Origin: Climacium dendroides
Taxonomy: Eukaryota; Streptophyta; Bryopsida; Hypnales; Climaciaceae
Direction of reading: 5' to 3'
Assembly: GCA_950106755.1 (NCBI GenBank)
Contig: OX467092.1
Span: 2,418,001 to 2,482,000, forward strand
DNA length: 64,000 nt
Below, one piece after another: positions 59,795 through 64,000 of the stretch (positions are counted from its first letter, which is position 1; each line of letters begins with the position of its first letter). The notes under the pieces are model-generated. The model did not search any database and had not been told where the DNA came from. It was given only the letters and a program-made list of their open reading frames with translations. Both the position numbers and the translations under genes were made by a program.

Positions 59795-59802
59795 TATAAA
59801 AA
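59795..59802 (+). promoter_or_regulatory. TATA box before the accessory ORF of the gypsy element
   Basis: TATAAAAA lies 43 bp after the chromodomain stop and 95 bp before the accessory ATG. This suggests a separate transcript for the ORF, as in the two nested copies. Confidence 0.5.
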
Positions 59803-59889
59803 GGGGAAAATTCATACAATAGTATAGTCTTCATTTTAGTTTCAAGAAAAGTTAGTAGTCTTTTATTAAGCCTCAATGGAAATTCCAAT

Positions 59890-60351
59890 ATGTCTAATTG
59901 GAGAGTTTTCAAAGACTTGTTAGATCTAGAACATGAGCTTAAGCTTGAGCTTGAGCCAGAGATTGAGCTTTCTATGTCACAACTTCCGGACCAGCCGTTA
60001 TAACCTCCAGATGTTGCAGTATCACAATCTGAAGACAAAGATAGATCTTCGGTACAACAAAAGCGACCTCGCATAGATCAACCTTGGCACGACAATCTTC
60101 AATCTAATACTCGAGTTTTGGTAATATTGTTGCAAGTTGGAAATCTTGAATTCAACGGTCCAGAAGTAACATTCCTAGAATGTTTTGAAGGTTTGAACAT
60201 TGAGCACTATCGCCCTAGAGTTCACCCTATGTAAGGAGGTCATGGTTACAATCATTGACTTCAAGGACCAGTACATCTTCTACCACCAGAACAAAGAGCA
60301 ATTTATGTTGTAGATACTCTTCTTTGTATTTTTAATTTCTTGCAAATATGA
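59890..60351 (+). pseudogene. Accessory ORF of the gypsy element (154 codons, 3 stops)
   Basis: From ATG (MSNWRVFKDLLDLEHELKLE) to TGA the frame is unshifted over 154 codons, with three internal stops (after QPL, HPM and YNH). Conserved blocks shared with the foldback copies are MSNWRVF, LSMSQLPDQPL, KRPRIDQPWHDNL, RVLVILLQVG, PEVTF and IFNFLQI. It lies between the chromodomain and the polypurine tract, where other gypsy lineages sometimes carry env-like or additional ORFs. There is no signal peptide or transmembrane segment, so it is not env-like. Unknown function. Confidence 0.7.
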
Positions 60352-60389
60352 AGCATGTATCACATAAGCTCCTTTTGGAACTCGTCGCT

Positions 60390-60403
60390 AGAAAGAGAGG
60401 TGA
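60390..60403 (+). other. Polypurine tract of the gypsy element
   Basis: AGAAAGAGAGGTGA directly precedes the 3' LTR, at the expected position for plus-strand priming. Confidence 0.75.
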
Positions 60404-60823
60404 TGTCACGGACACTCTAGAACCTTCTAAGCTTTTCCATAGTCTTCTAGCACCTTTTAGAAACTTCCAAACTCTTCCAGAAACTTCCATAGTCTTCTAG
60501 AGTCTTCCAAAAGTTTCCATTGTATTCCGGAAGCTTCCATAGTGCTCTAGAAGCTTCTATAGTGTTCTAGAAGATTGTATATTGCCCTAGAAGCTTCCGT
60601 AGACCTCTAGAGTCTTTTATAGAGTTCTAGAATAACCGCTTGATTGATGGTATATATAGAAGTCGAGGTTGAGGTAGTCCTCAATCTCGACAACGCAAAT
60701 CTTCAATCTTAGTTCTTGAATCCATTTCTAGCCTTGTACTTCTTGACTCTAATATCAAGTCTTGTTATCTGAAACTCATTTTGTCTCGTCTTATCTTGCT
60801 TTATATCTTACTTGTCCATTACA
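60404..60823 (+). repeat. 3' LTR, 420 bp, with heat-shock-element array
   Basis: It starts TGTCACGG and ends CCATTACA, then GATAT. U3 is made of repeated CTTCTAGA/GAAGCTTCC motifs and has two perfect TTCnnGAAnnTTC patterns (60475-60487 and 60525-60537) plus several with one mismatch. A TATATATAG box is at 60650. Just downstream (60662-60691) is a 13-bp stem-loop. Confidence 0.88.
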
Positions 60824-60828
60824 GATAT

Positions 60829-61224
60829 TGCCATATTGTCGTATTCATAGTCGTATTATGTATCCATATATATCTTCCATATTCATACTTGTATCCATAT
60901 TTTTATTCATACCCCAGATCTACAGCTCAGGGATTGGTTTCAATTTTTTTTGTGAGTACATCAATGGTTTGCAATTTTCGAAAATTGAAAGTGAGGGAAT
61001 TAATCAAAAACATGTTCGCATCTTTTCACCAAATAGGATAGTAACTTAACAAAAATTTTAGACCGCTCCACAAAAACATCCTTTATTCAAGGTCAATTTT
61101 ATACATTTCTTATCCAATTCTTAAACCATTGTTTTTTACAAAATCTCACCAAATTTCAATTTCAAAAAAACAAAAACCTACTTTTGGTGAATTCTTAAAA
61201 TTCATCAATGTACATGATAACTAA
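60829..61224. other. Flanking DNA 3' of the gypsy element
   Basis: AT-rich; two overlapping frames near 60762-61049 begin in the LTR and have no domain. No gene. Confidence 0.5.
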
Positions 61225-61859
61225 CCCCTAAATGCCCGAGGCACCAAATTTTGGTGTTGATTATACTTTAAAGTTAAATAAAACCTAACCAAGTTATTAT
61301 TTTTTTAGTAGTTTATATTTTTTTAAATCTTTTTGAAGTCACCAAAAATTCAATTTTGAAAATGAATGATTATGATTTTTCTATTCAAGATTTTGTGCAA
61401 CAATGTCCATTGCAAATCTTGATTTTCTAGTATTGAGGACTCTTGAAAATGAGTCTCAAATACACTAGATCTTGGAGAAAAAATCATATTAGAAATTCAT
61501 TTAAAATTAATTGTAAAGTAGATTTTGAAAAATTGTAAATTGATTGGGATTATGCATACTATGCCCTTCAACTTCATATTTTTTTGGTGACCAATTTTTT
61601 AGAATTGACATGTGAAAAGAGGATTGAAAGACTTCAAATCACTTTCACAATTTTAATTGTCTCAAGATCAAACATCTTTCAATCTATAAATGATATTGTT
61701 GAATTAATATATTTTTCCATATGATCTCTAATAAATTTAGTTTATATTTGTACAATTATAATTCAATTTTTTTATAAAACTTATCAAAATGTTGATTTTT
61801 TGTTCAATTTAGAACAAATTCCAAGAAACTCAAAAAAAAAGTCCTTGGGTATTTAGGGG
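61225..61859. mobile_element. TTAA-flanked miniature element, 635 bp
   Basis: The ends are CCCCTAAATGCCCGAGG and in complement CCCCTAAATACCCAAGG (17 bp, two transitions). It is flanked by CTAA on the left (61221-61224) and TTAA on the right (61860-61863). No ORF. It has the same end signature as the elements at 23.9, 26.2 and 40.4 kb. Confidence 0.8.
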
Positions 61860-61863
61860 TTAA

Positions 61864-64000
61864 ATGAAAACTATTAGTGATAATTGTTTAAACTTCAATT
61901 GTGTACATATGTTGGAAGCATCTACAAACACATTTTCCTTTTGGAAAAATCTCAAAATTTATACTTCTAAAAGTTCAAAGTCTAAGAATTGCATGCCCAA
62001 ATTTTGTATAGACAGTAGATATCAATATATTTAAACAAGTGAACTAGTCTTGTGGAAGCTAAGCATTCAAAAACACCCCCCAAAGCTGGGGGTAGGGTGA
62101 GACTAAGCTTATTAGGATTTTATTGAAACCAATTTTTTTCTACATATTGCTATATATCAACAAAGGATTAAAAAATACGTGCCTAAAATTGCATGAGTAC
62201 ATATCTCCAAATATATCTCCATATATATATATATGTTATGAATTCCAAATAATTTATTTTTTAATAAATATGATCAATAATGACCACCTTTAAAGGAAGA
62301 AGGGTGGCTAGTGTTTTTGAAGGATTAGAGTATTAGAAGTCATTGGATATTAAAATTTGAGAATAGCATATTATCATTATTATGTAGTATTTAAATTGTA
62401 AAAGCCCTTTGCAATATAAGAAATGAAGGGCCATTAATAGATAAGCAAGTATCATTAAAGGATTGCAACAAACTTGGCCAAATAAAATGTTTGGGCCATA
62501 TTTGAAATATTGAATATTAAAAATTTGTGTAATTTGGACATCAATGACTTCAATTCTTGTCTCAAACCTATTTAAGTCTTTGTAATCAACATTGAGATTT
62601 TCTACTATTGTAGTTAGATCTTAGGTTTGGCCTTCTAGTGCCAAATATTTAATTTAAGTCTAAAATAAACTTTGATACTTTAAAATATTATTTTTTGAAA
62701 AATTAAGCATAGAATATACTAAAATTAAAAAAATTGCAACTACTTTACATTTCTCTAAAAGGCACTTGTAACTAGTGTACAAAGATGAGAAGACAAGTTC
62801 TTTAACAAAGTGGGGTGGTTGGAGGTCCCCCACATGGAATATATAAATTATGATTAGTATTAATAGCTCAACTCATAGTCAAGTCAAAAACAAGAAATGT
62901 GTTCAAAGTAGAATTTTAGACCTCATTTAAGAATAATTTTTTTCAAAACATTTTGAACTAAACTAATGTAGAAAATTGAACTAACTTTCATCCTCAATTT
63001 TTTTTGAGATTGTGAGCCTTTGATCAAAAGTTATGGACAAAATTTAGAGAGGGATTGGAAAAGACAATTTTTCATATTTTGAAACATTCTCTCTAAATTT
63101 TGTCCATAACTTTTGTTTGGAGGATCAAAATCACAAATGGTCATATGGAGATGGAATTTAGCTTCATTTCCCAATTTTTCTTAGTAAAAAGTTAAAAAAA
63201 AAAAGTTTATTCTACTATGACAATATGAAGTTGAAATTCTACATTGAACACAATTCATGCATTTTAATAATGAATAGTCAAGCTCTCATCATCAAATTGT
63301 CCCATATTCTTTGAGGATTCATGATAGGCAATGGATTTAATTATGAAAATGACCTCTCCATCCTTCATTTGCACCCAATGTTAGTTCCTTTAGTGGGCCA
63401 TCAAAAGTTTTCTTGATGATAGATGATTAAATGAAAGATTGGTATTTGACTCAATGGATTATTATTGCATTCTCTAAACTTTCAACTAAGCATCTTTACA
63501 TTTATTTGTTGATTTGGCTATAAGTAGTTTCAAAATGAACATAGAAATATTAATTTAAACCTAATTTACTATATGGGTACAATAGTCCTCAATAAAGTTA
63601 GAATTAGCTCAAATTGTTATCATCTTTTTTATCATTAAGGTGTGATTTTAGAAATTGCATTGGACCTTCAAATAGTGTAAGTACATGAGATGGGAAATCA
63701 TCTTTGTAAATTTTTTTTAAATGTGGGATGCACATGTTTATAGTTGACTATAAGAAAGTTATGCAATAGCTAGGAATGCACTCTATTTATTTGATTTATA
63801 AATTGTAAAACAAAGCCATTAAATTATTAAGCAAATTTGTAGTTTGTATACATTTAAAAGTCAAAATGAGTTTTTGATTTCATTTTTACCTTATCATTTT
63901 CATTTAGATTGACTAAAAAAATTCATGTAGGTGAATCAAATTTGATGTGTTAGTACCATAAATCTTTTTGTAAAGGTCAAATTTATTAAGATATAACTTA
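61864..64000. other. AT-rich intergenic DNA, no gene
   Basis: No coding region recognised. It holds an AT dinucleotide run near 62222-62234 and a perfect inverted repeat at 63026-63114. Confidence 0.55.
63026..63114. repeat. Perfect 26-bp inverted repeat with 37-bp spacer
   Basis: AAAAGTTATGGACAAAATTT plus AGAGAG at 63026-63051 is the exact complement of 63089-63114. A transcript would form a small hairpin of miRNA-precursor size. Confidence 0.85.

Larger units (their letters stand above)
48532..60823 (+). mobile_element. Decayed Ty3/gypsy chromovirus, split by a nested insertion
   Basis: The element runs from TGTCACGG (48532) to CCATTACA (60823), flanked by the 5-bp duplication GATAT (48527-48531 and 60824-60828). 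The order is truncated 5' LTR, gag, reverse transcriptase, RNase H, integrase, chromodomain, an extra ORF, a polypurine tract (GAAAGAGAGG) and the 3' LTR, which is the gypsy order with a chromovirus-type end. It is dead: gag has stops, the region from the gag zinc knuckle through protease is deleted, part of RT is deleted, the YLDD box is YLDN, and many stops lie in integrase. A 7484 bp insert (49844-57327) divides RT; without it the RT frame is continuous. Confidence 0.9.

Noticed and set aside
1..64000. tRNA or rRNA genes
   Set aside because: No clover-leaf with A and B boxes or rRNA core sequence was noticed by eye on either strand; a covariance-model scan would be needed to exclude one.

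Overview
The window looks like nuclear DNA of a land plant or close streptophyte relative. It is AT-rich, its genes are split by GT-AG introns, and it carries a plant-type CCR4-NOT subunit NOT2, a bHLH transcription factor, an expanded family of non-RD kinases, CACTA-type miniature elements and a chromodomain Ty3/gypsy retrotransposon. The NOT2 and kinase sequences differ enough from seed-plant versions that a bryophyte or other non-seed lineage is my guess, but this is inference. Gene models were built by eye from splice signals and reading-frame phase.

Layout. 0.66-4.7 kb: a 3.7 kb element with about 75 bp terminal inverted repeats, then a CACTA-like miniature element. 5.4-21.3 kb: a gene cluster with kinase A (- strand), a three-exon bHLH gene (- strand), kinase B (- strand, nearly identical to A) and kinase C (+ strand, a different subgroup). 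The 5' regions of A and C are copies of each other in inverted orientation. 21.3-30.2 kb: gene-free, very AT-rich DNA with miniature elements (TTAA-flanked repeats, a foldback element and one isolated arm of it). 30.8-35.4 kb: a five-exon gene of unknown function (about 665 aa) whose N-terminus suits N-myristoylation and whose leader holds a 23-bp minisatellite. 37.4-43.4 kb: the NOT2 gene (- strand, 12 coding exons, about 681 aa) with a TTAA element in one intron. 45.7-48.2 kb: three non-autonomous CACTA elements, each with a 3-bp target duplication.

48.5-60.8 kb is the most unusual part. A decayed chromovirus (Ty3/gypsy) is bounded by a GATAT target duplication. Its LTRs carry heat-shock-element motifs, and it has an extra 153-codon ORF with its own TATA box between the chromodomain and the polypurine tract. 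Its reverse transcriptase is split by a 7.5 kb foldback structure. Each arm of the foldback (over 2 kb) carries a homologue of that same extra ORF, again with a TATA box, and the two copies point inward. One arm only has acquired a 2.77 kb array of about 396 heptamers (AACTCCA); the matching place in the other arm holds just a short seed-like sequence. So one accessory cassette occurs three times in two structurally different elements, one inside the other, and a transcript across the foldback would form a very long hairpin.

60.8-64 kb: AT-rich, gene-free DNA with one more TTAA element and a perfect 26-bp hairpin.
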